Below are positions 13,125-24,300 of a DNA stretch of 64,000 nt, one piece after another (position 1 is the first letter of the stretch; every line of letters starts with the position of its first letter). The notes beneath the pieces are model-generated. The model did no database searches. It saw only the letters and a program-made list of their open reading frames with translations, and was not told the DNA's origin. Origin of the DNA: Enchytraeus crypticus (lineage: Eukaryota > Annelida > Clitellata > Enchytraeida > Enchytraeidae); NCBI GenBank assembly GCA_905160935.1, contig CAJHZI010000204.1, positions 1,446,001 to 1,510,000 of the forward strand, read 5' to 3'. The position numbers and the translations under genes were made by a program.

Positions 13125-13275
13125 ATTATTTGGACTGATTATCTGGATTTTGGAATTTGCACCGTTTTTGGACCTTCTTTTTGCTCGCCGGCTTGATTTT
13201 GTCTCAATAGTGCACGATGTTGTCATTGATGACTGTAGCACTCTAATTGTTGTTGTTGTTGTTGCTGCTGTAGTT
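13125..13275 (+). repeat. Dispersed repeat F, copy 1
   Basis: Matches 41930-42060 from GGATTTTGGAATTTGC through GATGTTGTCAT and TGTAGCACTC into a (GTT)n tail. Both copies are on the plus strand, and the simple-repeat tail suggests a retroposon. Confidence 0.65.
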
Positions 13276-14269
13276 TTTTTTTATTGCGTCTAAGTTATTA
13301 ATGCCTAAAGAGCATGATGAAATGCTGCTCCTAGCAGAGTTTTATGGTTGATAACCATTAAGTATGGCGTGTTAATTAATGAGCTGGCACCTTGAGACAG
13401 CTATAACCAGGCGGTCTATTGTTACTGCCGAGATACTGTAGGTTCATTATTATTGTATGTTATGATAAAAGTCTTTTGTGGGGTCTTTATAAGTATCTTG
13501 CAGAGCTGTCTGGTAACTTGCGGCACGGGCGTACAATTGAATAGTCTATCTCTATCAATTCAACGTAGTTGATCATCTACTTGTTCTCCTGAGGCTGCCG
13601 GTTAGATTCTCTATCACACGGGTCTGTGTTTGACATCACCTGATCGTAACGAAATGAACGTTAATTATTGTATAATGTCATGATGAATACTGAAATGAAC
13701 GACTGAGACTACTCGTACATTCAGTTATACATGTAAGTCTGTATACGACATGACGTCTACATGCTGCGCTACACGTGTGAGATCAACTGTTGAGTGCTTA
13801 GATCAAAGTATACTTCTGTGTCCGTGTTCGTACGTGCGTGCTTGTGTGTGCGCGCACGTGTGCCTGTTGGTTTGTGTGGATTTGATCATGATCAGATATC
13901 GTTCGATGTTTTGTGTCCCATATTTACTAGATAGTCTGGCGTAGTTTTATTCTAATCCTTCTCGCTTATTTTTTCGAAACGTTTGTCGATTGCTCTAGAG
14001 TTGAATTTCGCATTACTTGCAAAACGTCTCGGACTGACTATAATACACTTCATACTACGTGAGTTATTACTGATAGTCTGTACTCCTATAACATTTTACG
14101 ATTGTACTTTTAGCGTTGAGTAGCTTACAATTATTTAGTTTTTACTTGTTGCTTCTAGCCATAAACCCCTTTTTAAAAATTCTAATCCTGTTAAACCCCA
14201 AGTGTTAGGCCTAAGCATTACTTATGAGATACCTAATTTCCCGTGATATATCCGGGACATTGAAGAATA
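13276..14269. other. Intergenic sequence
   Basis: No recognisable gene. A 64-codon open frame near 13750 has no family resemblance and falls in GT-rich low-complexity sequence. Confidence 0.4.
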
Positions 14270-14578
14270 AACTTAGCGGGAACTGTATGTGTCGTAAAAG
14301 GCAACTAAGCATGAGCTGAGGAAGCCAACGTCGGGAAACCACCAAAGAAGCCTTATTTTTCTAGCTATACAATATATAAACTGCTATATAGACTGGTGGA
14401 TCTGATCGGATAAACAAATCAATCAGTAAAGATAAATCAGTTGCCACAAACAGGTATGAATTCGGCATAGCCTTTTGTGAATAGATCAATTGGTTGATCT
14501 GTGGAGCATGAAGGCGTACAGTGAGTAGGAATATGTACTTTGAATCTTCCACTTGCTTAACACTATAGAGAGAGGGGG
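14270..14578 (+). repeat. SINE-like repeat D, diverged copy
   Basis: Shares the order AAAGGCAACTAAGC, GGGAAACCACC, GATCAATTGGTTGATCTG and AGTAGGAATATGTAC with the long copies, and ends near AGAGAGAG. Confidence 0.55.
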
Positions 14579-15316
14579 TAGGGTAGAGGTATAGGTTTAA
14601 GTTAATAATTGATCGTACCATCAAAGTTCATACTTAAAACTTATGAAGACAGCTGTTAGTTTATTACCAATCTGTAGAGATCAGTTGTATTAATACTGCT
14701 TGTCCTAATAAAACTAACCTCTGCTAGAAATTCTCCAACTAATTTAGCAACATGACAACGTCTCAGTCATCAGGATGTTAGCGTCACATCGTAATAAATT
14801 TGCTTTTCGTGGTATATTGTCTTTACCGTACAACGAACCTACATGGCATCAGCTATGGTACCACTGGTGTGAGGAAGTGCACACACGGTGAATTTAAGCC
14901 ATGAAACCAGTTTCACTAAACTCCACGATGATCTCGCCCGCTAAATCTATCACTTTTTTACAACATGGCTGCCAAACCGCTCACGGAAAAAATTTAGGCG
15001 AGAAGATTCCGATGCCATAATAGCATAAAGATGAAAATGTTTTGTTTCAAGTAGTAAATCCGGTAGATTAAAAAATTTCAAATTGAGAGAATCACTAAAC
15101 TAAAACATGTTTTGTATACATATAGTATTATATAACGCAGGCTTAAGCTTTTTAGAGAACCATTTTGTTGGAGTGGTGCTATTAGAATGTAATTCAATGA
15201 TGCCTTTGAAGTATTATTCGCTTGCTTATTCTTGTGTATTAGTATAATTATTTAGGTTAACTGTCTGCTTTTAGTTTGTAAGATTTCCTGCTGACTCATT
15301 CGTAAATACATGGTTG
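14579..15316. other. Intergenic sequence
   Basis: AT-rich; no gene or repeat recognised up to the hAT-like element. Confidence 0.4.
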
Positions 15317-15324
15317 TCTGGGAT
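15317..15324. repeat. Left 8-bp target-site duplication of the hAT-like element
   Basis: TCTGGGAT, identical to 19720-19727 in the same orientation. Confidence 0.85.
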
Positions 15325-15473
15325 TAGGGTGCCACTCAAAAAAAAATGCAATTTTCGTCCTCTCACCCCTCATATTTGTTCATAATATAAGAAGAGAGAA
15401 GCTTTGCCAAATTTGAATGTATTTTAATAATATTTACTGGTAGCTCAACACCGTCAAAGTTTTGCAATTTACG

Positions 15474-15531
15474 CAACATTTATCCTGTATATTATCAACA
15501 TTTATCCTGTATATTATCAACATTTATCCTA
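15474..15531. repeat. 22-bp minisatellite, left part
   Basis: Almost three copies of a unit containing TATTATCAACATTTATCCTG. The Tc1-like insertion separates them from the larger block at 17271-17689. Confidence 0.9.
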
Positions 15532-15533
15532 TA

Positions 15534-17270
15534 CAGTCATGGCCAAAAGTTTAGCACCGATGAGCATTATTCACTAAAAATTTGTATAATGAGCCCTAGT
15601 AACAATATTTCCCAAGTGAAAATTGGTCAATCACTAGAAACAAGATGCTGGGCTGTCACTTGTTACTAAATACACTGGTTTGATTAATACAATGATTATT
15701 TGCTTGAGTGATTAGTGTCAGGCATGACACACCCTCTGTGAACCAGGCAAGATAAATATTCCAGTTTGCAGACGTCCAGCCAGAGACTGTTCAAGCGTAG
15801 CCGTAGACTTCACCAGTGACCGTCAAGTAACTTGTTGGTTGTTAGGAAGTTATTGTCTGTTACGTAACTGAACTCTGGTCCACTATTTGGTACTTACGCC
15901 CTCCTTTGTCAGCCCAGCTTATGTATGTATCTCTCTCCAACTGGTCATTTGATAAATCGACTTGAATAGTTCACAATATTGGACAGGAGTTAAGCCATTT
16001 ATTGAATTATCACTAGAATTCCATTGTAGTAGCAAAACAACTTAGTTTTTGACATTTTGCATACAATATTATACTCATAAGGTAATAGATTAGAAATTGT
16101 ATCAGCACAATGGGAAAATCCAAAGAAACTTCTCCTACAAAGCGTGCACAAATTGTGGTACTGCATGAGCTGAACATGTCTCATAGTGAGGTAGCTAGAC
16201 GTTTACACATAGCCAAGTCGACAGTGACTCGAGCTATAGCGAGAATGAATGAACTGAAGGGCTATAAGTCTCGCAGAAGGTCTGGACGTCCGCGCATCAC
16301 CTCGCCTCGCACTGACAGAAAAGTCCGACGTGTTGCTACAGCGCATCCAACCTGGTCATCAGCGCAAATTGCTTCTCAGACACGATCAGCAGTAAGTGGC
16401 AGGACTGTGAGAAGACGTCGTCTAACTGAATTCAACCTACCATCGCGACCCCCAGCAAGGAAACCTCGCCTGGCCGCCAAGAATATCAAGGATCGCCTCA
16501 GGTTCTGTAGAATCTACCGTCACTGGACGTGTGATAATTGAATGAAAGCTCTCTTTTCGGACGAATCAACGTTCTCGCAGTTCAGATCCTACATCAGAAA
16601 CGTGCGGCGTCCAGCAAATCAACGGTATAACACCCGCTATGTGATACCGTCTGTGCGGCAAGCACCAACAATAATGGTCTGGGGAGCTTCTCTGGAACTG
16701 GTAGAGGTGACCTATGGTTTATGCCGAAAAATCCTTCGATCAACGGACAGAAATATCTATCAGTTTTGCAAGATAAACTATTGTTAAACATGGAATTGCT
16801 TAACTGTTCAATATTTCAGCATAATGGAGCGCCCTGCCATCCGTCAGCCATTGTTATCAACTGGCTCACAGAACAAGGTGTGGAGTTCCTTGGACCTTGG
16901 CCTGGGTCCAGTTCAGATCTCAATCCTATTGAAAAACTGTGGGTTTGCATGAAACAGAAGGTAGCAGCAATGAATCCGTCATCTGAACAAGGACTTTACT
17001 AAAGCAATTAAGCGAGTGCGGACTAGCGAAATAACACCCGAGTACTGTCGCAATCTTGTGCATTCCATGCCTGACCGGATTAAAGCAGTCATTGCAAACA
17101 AAGGAAGGCACACCAGATACTGAGACTAGTGAAAATATGGATGTAGTACATTGACATTTAATAAACATAAACAGTAGTTGCTTTACTTTTAGCACGTCTG
17201 GCTCTACAGATTAATGTATGGCAAGTTTAGTGTATTTATCTAATCGGTGCTAAACTTTTGGCCATGACTG
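15534..17270 (+). mobile_element. Tc1-like DNA transposon, 1737 bp
   Basis: Starts CAGTCATGGCCAAAAGTTTA and ends with the reverse complement. The first and last 28 bases (15534-15561 and 17243-17270) are perfect inverted repeats. It is flanked by TA on both sides (15532-15533, 17271-17272), the standard Tc1/mariner target. The perfect termini suggest recent insertion, although the transposase gene is broken. The insertion splits the 22-bp minisatellite. Confidence 0.95.
16110..17123 (+). pseudogene. Tc1-like transposase, inactivated
   Basis: The amino part is a paired-type helix-turn-helix DNA-binding region (LNMSHSEVARRLHIAKSTVT, about 16173-16230) followed by an RRRSGRPRIT hook motif. The catalytic part keeps LFSDEST (first Asp) and WPGSSSDLNPIEKLW (third acidic position). 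The middle motif reads FQHNGAPCH where the family usually has Asp, so a catalytic acid appears lost. There is an in-frame TGA at 16539-16541 where relatives usually carry Trp, a frameshift near 16690 and another near 16990. The remainder ends at 17123. It cannot make a full transposase. Confidence 0.9.
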
Positions 17271-17689
17271 TATATTATCAACATTTATCCTGTATATTAT
17301 CAACATTTATCCTATATATTATCAACATTTATCCTGTATATTATCAACATTTATCCTGTATATTATCAACATTTATTATATTATCAACATTTATCCTATA
17401 TATTATCAACATTTATCCATATATTATCAACATTTATCCTATATATTATCAACATTTATCCTGTATATTATCAACATTTATCCTGTATATTATCAACATT
17501 TATCCTGTATATTATCAACATTTATCATATTATCAACATTTATCCTGTATATTATCAACATTTATCCTATATATTATCAACATTTATCCTGTATATTATC
17601 AACATTTATCCTGTATATTATCAACATTTATCCTGTATATTATCAACATTTATCCTGTATATTATCAACATTTATCCTGTATATTATCG
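17271..17689. repeat. 22-bp minisatellite, main block
   Basis: About 19 tandem copies of the unit containing TATTATCAACATTTATCCTG, with occasional shortened units (near 17370, 17415 and 17525). Six-frame translations of it look like repetitive proteins but are artefacts of the repeat. Confidence 0.95.
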
Positions 17690-17798
17690 TATTTGTTACC
17701 TTTAACTTCATAATTTAGATTATCTTCTAAGTATTATTAATTCAATATTCATACAAAAGACGTGTGCTGTAGTGTAAATATAACCTGTTTTACAGTAT

Positions 17799-19478
17799 TT
17801 AACTCAAACAGCTACCTGAAAATGTTATAAAGTCATATTTTGTGTGTTTGCCGATGTGGACGTTGCTGCTGCGAATCGCCTTCGGAAAGTCATGGCGGTA
17901 TTTCTCTACAATTTGGAGCAAAAATTGCTTTTGATCCTCTTGATTTGTGAGGATTCCATTAAACTCTTGAATCAAGGCCACACCTCGCTCGGCTGCATCG
18001 TTGACTACTTTCAAACTTCTTGCCTTCTGTTGTCCAACAACGTAATCCTTGTTGAAGATCCATGTCTCTGGATTGTGGGTGAGAAATGTTTGTGATATAT
18101 CCAATGCAGTGAAAAGTTGCCTAGTGTGAAGCGATACAAAATCAGGCAGCTGCTTGGCATGTAACATGGGGTGGAAGGCTATTCCTCAAGGATGGGCTGT
18201 TGTTTTTTGTCAAGAGCTGTAACCATGGCAGACTTTATCTCGGATGACACTGCAGAGTCAAAGAATGCTAAACTAACTAGGATTTCACTTAAGTACCACA
18301 AGTGCCCAGAGAATAACTTAATTGCAGCTTTGGCAACTGCTTCATGTGTTTTCTTATAACTTTCCAACTCACGGAGTAGCTCTAGATCATTCTGCGCAGA
18401 AGATGAGGCACATGAACCTGGGCATTGATGGGCATTTGAACCACACATTCAGATAAACTTTCATTATAAAAGTATTGAAGTGGCCGAGAGAAGACAGTTC
18501 ACGGTCAGTGAGTTGGAACTGATTGCGAAAAAGGAAAATCTTGAGACTGTAAATCAGCTTCGCCATCAATCGCGCTCTGTGGTAAGCTCCGGGAGCTTGA
18601 ATATATATGTCGGTGCTACATTCTACTCCTAGAAATAAAAGCGATAGCTGCAGAAGTTCACGGTAATCGTCTCTTGGCTGAAACTCGGTAAGTTGTTGTC
18701 TAATAAACCTAATGATATCATCTCGAACTGAGCTGAGAGTCAATGCAATGAAATCCATCTCAAGTCCACTGTTATAGCTGGATCTGTCAATTGATTCCCA
18801 ATATTCACCAAATCTCTGAAACAACTTGATAGTTGGCCCTCTGGATGGTCCCATTAGTGTATCAAATACCTGAGCAACGATTAGTTCCATGATATGATGC
18901 TTACACGGCAAGCCAATCACATCCCTACCCAGTTTTTCTTCAAGAAGTACGCAGGCCCCCGCGTGAACTCCTGTGTTGCTAGCTGTAGTGTCAAAGCACA
19001 TGAATTTTATACGATCAGCGAGATTCCATTCCTGAAGGAGATTGAAAACTGCAGTTGCCTGTTGTGTCTGTCCAGTGCCGTTTGGCAATTTTGGCACCCC
19101 TAACAACTTCATTGTTCCATCTCCAGACACCAGGACCGCAAGGCGATCAATGAGCTCCTTTGAAAGTAGTGCAGGCAACATTTTCCCGTCCCAATGCACA
19201 GTTAATGGACAGTCTGGATTAAACGATTCCTGAATCTCTTTGGCTACTATTGCGCGGTGCCTGTGTCTGGCTCTACGAATTGATTCTTTATGTAGTGCGA
19301 CAGTGGACGGATTGTGTCCAAGCGATTCCACTACAGCTGCAATAATATATGTTGCATTCCTGTCACTAACTTTGGTTTTGTCTAATGCAGCAGCTAAGCA
19401 TGGCGTGACAACATTGGTGGGTCTGATTTGCTTCGGTTGACTATGAATCTGACGCCGATCTGAGTCCTCACTACTCAC
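17799..19478 (-). pseudogene. hAT-like transposase, frameshifted
   Basis: The main open segment is 19478-18387. It carries HWDGK (about 19190), FDTTASNTG (about 19000) and CKHHIMEL (about 18900). I read these as counterparts of the first Asp, the second-Asp motif and the CxxH motif of hAT transposases. A later HRARLMAK segment (about 18585) sits where hAT proteins have an Arg-Trp pair, with Leu in place of Trp. A frameshift near 18440 and another near 18175 separate the C-terminal pieces, the last of which contains NDAAERGVALIQEFNG. I recognise this protein family from uncharacterised predicted proteins of many invertebrates. No BED zinc finger is visible at the N terminus. The assignment to hAT rests mainly on the element's termini and target duplication. 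Confidence 0.75.
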
Positions 19479-19486
19479 ATCGCTAC

Positions 19487-19517
19487 TCTCGTCTCTTTAT
19501 TATATAAAGAGACGAGA
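19487..19517. repeat. Perfect hairpin at the 5' edge of the hAT-like transposase
   Basis: TCTCGTCTCTTTAT (19487-19500) and its exact complement (19504-19517) are separated by three bases. The hairpin lies just upstream of the first Met of the minus-strand transposase. Confidence 0.85.
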
Positions 19518-19719
19518 ATGAAATATTTTTATTAAGTCACAGTTTTTCGAGATTGGCATTTTCATGAAAATATTTGAGGCCATTGAGCTACCAGTAATTA
19601 TTATTATATTTGAATGAAACTTGGCGTAGTTACTATGTATCACAAAAGGAACAAAATTAGGGTGTGACACTTGGGAAAATTTGAATTCTTTTTTTGCTAT
19701 TACACTGAGTGGCACCCTA

Positions 19720-19727
19720 TCTGGGAT
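19720..19727. repeat. Right 8-bp target-site duplication of the hAT-like element
   Basis: TCTGGGAT, the direct copy of 15317-15324. Confidence 0.85.
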
Positions 19728-19799
19728 ATATGACCTACATTGCAAATAGATATTGTACATACTATAAAGTTACAAGTCTAAACGGTAGCACCTGTTTCC

Positions 19800-19920
19800 G
19801 TATCACAGTTTATGCTGTCAGAGTCTGCCCGACTGTGATTTGAACCGATGACCTCAGGACCGTATTTCAAGCATGCTTGCTATCGATTCGGCCATATAAC
19901 CGTTATAATCTGATATATTA
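19800..19920 (-). repeat. tRNA-Ser-like relic or SINE head
   Basis: On the minus strand, ATGGCCGAATCGATAGC resembles a class-II tRNA A box. GCTTGAAATACG resembles the tRNA-Ser(UGA) anticodon loop, and CGGTTCAAATC is a good B box. The acceptor stem does not close, so this is not a functional tRNA gene. Confidence 0.5.
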
Positions 19921-19943
19921 TAATCTGATATATATATATAATC

Positions 19944-20135
19944 TGATGAGTGTCTCAGTAGCGTAGGGGTAACGTCATGAACTTTTAAATGACAGATCCT
20001 GAGATGAATTGAACTCACGCGGGTTCGAATCCCAGCCGCGCTTATCTGAGTGTAAAATCTCGGACATTCACTGGACTGGTGATACGGAAAATGGACTGAA
20101 TTGCCTAACGGTTTCAACATGTGATATTAAAAGTT
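19944..20135 (+). repeat. SINE family B, better-preserved copy
   Basis: Has an A-box-like TAGCGTAGGGGTAACGTC and the B box GGGTTCGAATCCC, about 65 bases apart, followed by a body shared with 7255-7420. The spacing is wider than in a true tRNA. Confidence 0.65.
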
Positions 20136-20689
20136 ATAGATATCAACATAGTTGATCATTTCACTATTATGCATGTCTACTTTATTATTAAAAATGCGAG
20201 GCACTATACATGTAAATAGAAACTGACGAATATACCGTCACATAAGCATGACTAGGCTGATATTATAATTGTCAGCTTATCACTTGACAGGCAGATGGCG
20301 TTCGAGTAGAGAGAGTAGGCCTACTATGTTACGTCCTGTGGTTATATGTTCATATGCTGTGCTCGAATGTTATAATATATTTCGTGATAGATGACAGTTC
20401 GACATTCAACTTGTTGTAATGGTTAACGATTTTAACGAGTTGCGTTGATATAGTGCACAATTTCTAAGAAGGTTTATACTATTTTCTAACTTCGTAGTTG
20501 AGTATAGTTGCGTTGAATATACTCTGAAACGACGGTTTAAATTGGTATATATAAAATGGGTAAACAGGATAGTGTTCTCAGGGAATAACGCCCCTATCCA
20601 GTAAATGTTAGTCGAAGCTGAGGAAGGCATAGGGGTCCACCTCGTAATAATCAAAATCCCCTAGAATAATGGTATATCAAAAGGAATGT
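20136..20689. other. Intergenic sequence
   Basis: AT-rich. A fragment near 20575-20645 resembles repeat D (GAAGCTGAGGAAGGCATAGG). No gene recognised. Confidence 0.35.
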
Positions 20690-20815
20690 TATAGATGATT
20701 TAAAGATCCGCAAGTATGTGTACATGAAGAGGAGAACGGAACATAGAGATAAGTGTAGGCGTTATATACCATGGACCTACCAGTAGGCAGTGCACTAAGA
20801 GAGAGATATATATAT
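20690..20815 (+). mobile_element. 3' tail of non-LTR family R
   Basis: Contains ATGAAGAGGAGAACGGAACA and ends ACCATGGACCTACCAGTAGG then CAGTGCACTAAGAGAGAG, the family R ending. Confidence 0.75.
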
Positions 20816-20933
20816 AAAGTGATGACTCTAGGTCTGTTTTAGTAGACCTCTCTCTTCGTATTGCAACGTTATGTTGTATTATATAGAGGTATGATATTGT
20901 GTACCGTGATTGATATTAAATAATATATATGAT

Positions 20934-20955
20934 ATGCCTTATCTCTGTCTCTCTC

Positions 20956-21001
<46 letters not shown>
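20934..21001. repeat. (CT)n microsatellite
   Basis: About 65 bp, nearly pure CT. Confidence 0.9.
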
Positions 21002-21005
<4 letters not shown>

Positions 21006-21350
21006 CTATATATTTTTTACTGTATATTAGATACAACATCTATTTAAATATTTAATCTAAGTTTATATAATATAGTACTCTATTCTGCTAAAATCATCAA
21101 CTCTACCAACATTATAGAATCGTTTTATGTACTGAATCTAGCCTGCTACCGCTACCTTTTTCAAGTGAAATAAAACCATATGATAGACTCTCGCCATTAC
21201 ACAGTTGACGATATTTGGCTCTCTATGTGTCTCGTATTAGCGTCCAGTCTCGTGCTTGTTGAAGGTTTAACGTAATTTAGAGCAGGTTTTTATGTGTCTG
21301 TGTCATATGACAGGTCTGACATAAACCAGTAACTGTAAGGAGAGCGAGTG
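21002..21350 (+). promoter_or_regulatory. Region immediately upstream of the G6PD start
   Basis: AT-rich sequence directly before the first G6PD ATG; it should contain the 5' UTR and perhaps the promoter. I cannot point to a convincing TATA box or initiator. Confidence 0.3.
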
Positions 21351-24300
21351 ATGTATTCTAAGAGTAAGAGCGAGAAGCGACCCGCTCCCGTCAGTCGAGT
21401 GGCTCAGGCGAGACGCCTCAGCGACAGCACCGTCACAGGTAACGTCACCAACGTAGTAACCAAGAAGGTTTTATGGCTTTATTATTACTCTACTACCCGC
21501 TCTTATAAACGGAAAGATATTCTCGCCGATATCAATCTCTATCATTTGACTTTATCCTCGAGATAACTACAAATCTGCTTGTTGCATCTTATGAAACTTT
21601 TCTATTCTCAACTTTATCTTGAGCCTGTTGTGTCACATTTCCAAGAATTCAAAACGTTTGCGCGGATTTCGCGCTCTCCTATTGGCTGGAGCCACATGCG
21701 ACGGTTGAGTATCAGCCCCTGGCGACGACTTTGTTTTAATCTAACGGTGACATTATCCGCCCGATCTCGACAAGATATAGTTCCGTCACATGTAGCTGAA
21801 ATCAGCTCAGATGCCGAGCGACATCTCGTTCATAGTATGCAAAAGCGACTTTCGGCGTCGATATCGTTCTGATTGAAGCTTTATAGGATTGCACATAAGG
21901 TAGTAACATATTAGTGTAACGTCACGATGTTAGCTTTACATCGCGATATTAACGTAACGTTACTAAATTAGCATATCGTCAGGATATTAGCTTAATGTTA
22001 CGATAGTAACGTAACAATACGATGTTAGCGTAACATCACGATATTAGCATATCGTCACGATATTAGCTTAATGTTACGATAGTAACGTAACAATACGATG
22101 TTAGCGTAACATCACGATATTAGCATATCGTCACGATATTAGCTTTATTTCACGACAGGAACGTAACATCACGATATACGCTTAAGGTCACGAAATTAAC
22201 ATAGCGTAATGCTATTACGTAACATCATGATATTAACTTAACATCATATATTCTCTTAACTTCGCGTTATTCAAGTAACGTCACTATATTTACGTAACGG
22301 GGCTTGTGATGTAAGCTTACCGCTGAAGAACTCATCCAGAAACGTGTTTTATTCACCGGTAAAAATCTGTAAAAAAATGGTAAAAATGAAATGAGTAAAG
22401 TAGATATGTAATCACTCAATGGAACGTCAGAAGAGGTAAGCTTTATACTTCTGCCAATAAAATATTAGAAAAACTCGAAATAAAGGCGCTAATAGATGTC
22501 AAATTAATATACAAATAGATGTCATAGCTAATACACTAATTATGTCAATGATAATACACTAATAGATGTCAATGCTAACACTCATAGAGTTCCAAAGCTA
22601 ATACATTATTAGATGGTTAAAGCTAATACACTCTCAGCCGGTACCAGAGCTTAATCGTTTAGGCGTCGGGCTGCTGTTCAGTAGATGCAGCATTCAAATC
22701 TGTGCTCATGCCGTCACTGACTTGTTTTCTAGACTTTAAATTGACTATTTAAACACGTATTTAGCCTATTTTGACTATATAAACTCGTATTTAGCCTGTT
22801 TTTTAACGGCCTGGATGGTTTAGGTGGAGCGCAGGACGGCAGGGGCGACGTCGAGCACGTGACTGAGGAACAAGCCCTCGAGCTCATCAAGGAATCTCTC
22901 ACTTCTGTCGACGGCGAAATCGACTACGATGTCTCAGGAACCCACGTGTTTGTTGTTCTCGGTGCTTCGGTAAGCTCTACAGTAGTCGTGGTTCTGCTAT
23001 GATTATTTTGATTTTTTTTCGTGTTTTTACACACATGACATACCGCATGTGCTACATTGTTTCCTTTCTTGGTTTCTGTTTTGGTAGTTTTCGTTATTTC
23101 CTCCATTCACCTCCATGGTTATTAGTAATCATTGCCTTTTGTTGGCACGTCAATTGCAGCCTGCGCGGATTTAAGAATAACCTTCCAACCCTCGGGATTT
23201 TTTCTTTCAGAGCTCTCAACACTCGGTCTTCCAAGGTGGTTGCCCACAAAGTACTAACCGGCGCGATGGAGCTTAACTTCGTTCAACTGTCGCGCAGCTT
23301 AACTGAGTGCGCTAATCCCGCCATCCATTGGTGTGCATTAAGTCCCGTGGTATCCATTTCCGAGTGAGCCGATCAGGGAATGCAGTCTCGGAATGGCGCC
23401 GGTAACTGGTTAGATTATATGGCACTGCCACAGAGCTTATCGTTTACAAAGATAATGTGTATTAATTTTACTAATAACTCTTTCGACGAGCGCATTGTGA
23501 TCACAGATAGGCTACTGTATGAAGCAAATGGCACTGAGACTTATGCTTGTCTCGTGTACGTATAACATGAATATGCCAAAGTCAAGGTTGATGTGGTAAG
23601 GTAACTATTTTCTAGTAACCTGGGAATTGATCCTTCTTTCATATTTTAATAATTAATCATGAATGAGATTCCTCACGATTGGTACCAGTTTCATTTAGTT
23701 TCTCCTTAGGGATAAATAATATAATTGCTGCTTGAGTAAGCTTATTCCACAGATTAATTAAATAGTTAACTCTATTTTAATAATCCAGATCTTTAAACGT
23801 ATGTTGTCCAAAACAAAAATTTAGCAGTAAGTCTATATTTGTGGCTGCTTGGATGATAGAAGTCTACAGGTTTCAAGTTCTGTGATATCTGTGTATCAGG
23901 ACTTGCATTGTTTGTTTGTGTGACTCATTGTTGCTTATTTAGTTATAGTATATAACTTATAACTTAAGTTCTGCCATTTATATACATTGCCTTCAGGCGT
24001 TAAATTGATGTAAAACTTGCCTAACTCTTGCTTATAAATGGTGTTAATGGTTGTTTAATATTAGGCTGAACCGGTGGTTTGTTGGCATATTGTCCTACAG
24101 CTGATCAGTAGATGCAGGGTTCAAATCCAGTGCTCTTCCCGTCACTGACATTCAATTGTGCAGGAAACTACCTTAAACTGGGCTTTAGCTTTTTAAAAAC
24201 CTTAATTTTATTTGTTGTAGGGTGATTTAGCAACGAAGAAGATCTACCCAACGCTTTGGTGGCTGTACAGAGATGGTCTTCTGCCAGATAAAACGTACTT

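Larger units (their letters stand above)
15325..19719. mobile_element. hAT-like DNA transposon (4395 bp, includes a nested Tc1 insertion)
   Basis: The ends are TAGGGTGCCACTCA at 15325-15338 and its exact reverse complement at 19706-19719, flanked by an 8-bp duplication. Less conserved inverted similarity continues inward, for example ACTGGTAGCTCAA near 15436 and its complement near 19585. An 8-bp duplication with termini starting TAGGG fits the hAT superfamily. Inside are a decayed minus-strand transposase (19478-17799), a 22-bp minisatellite near the left end, and a 1737-bp Tc1-like element inserted into the minisatellite. Without the insertion the element would be about 2.66 kb. Confidence 0.85.

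Noticed and set aside
13750-13944. Small secreted protein gene
   Set aside because: Short open frame in GT-rich sequence, no splice or family support.
17258-17713. Open frame of ~150 codons with a repetitive protein
   Set aside because: It is the translation of the 22-bp minisatellite; 22 is not a multiple of three, so the protein repeats cycle through frames. No gene evidence.
19800-19920. Functional tRNA-Ser gene
   Set aside because: Anticodon loop and B box resemble tRNA-Ser, but the acceptor stem does not close and the variable arm is degraded.
23380-23565. Small gene after the 5S-like segment
   Set aside because: 61 codons without family resemblance, inside G6PD intron 2.
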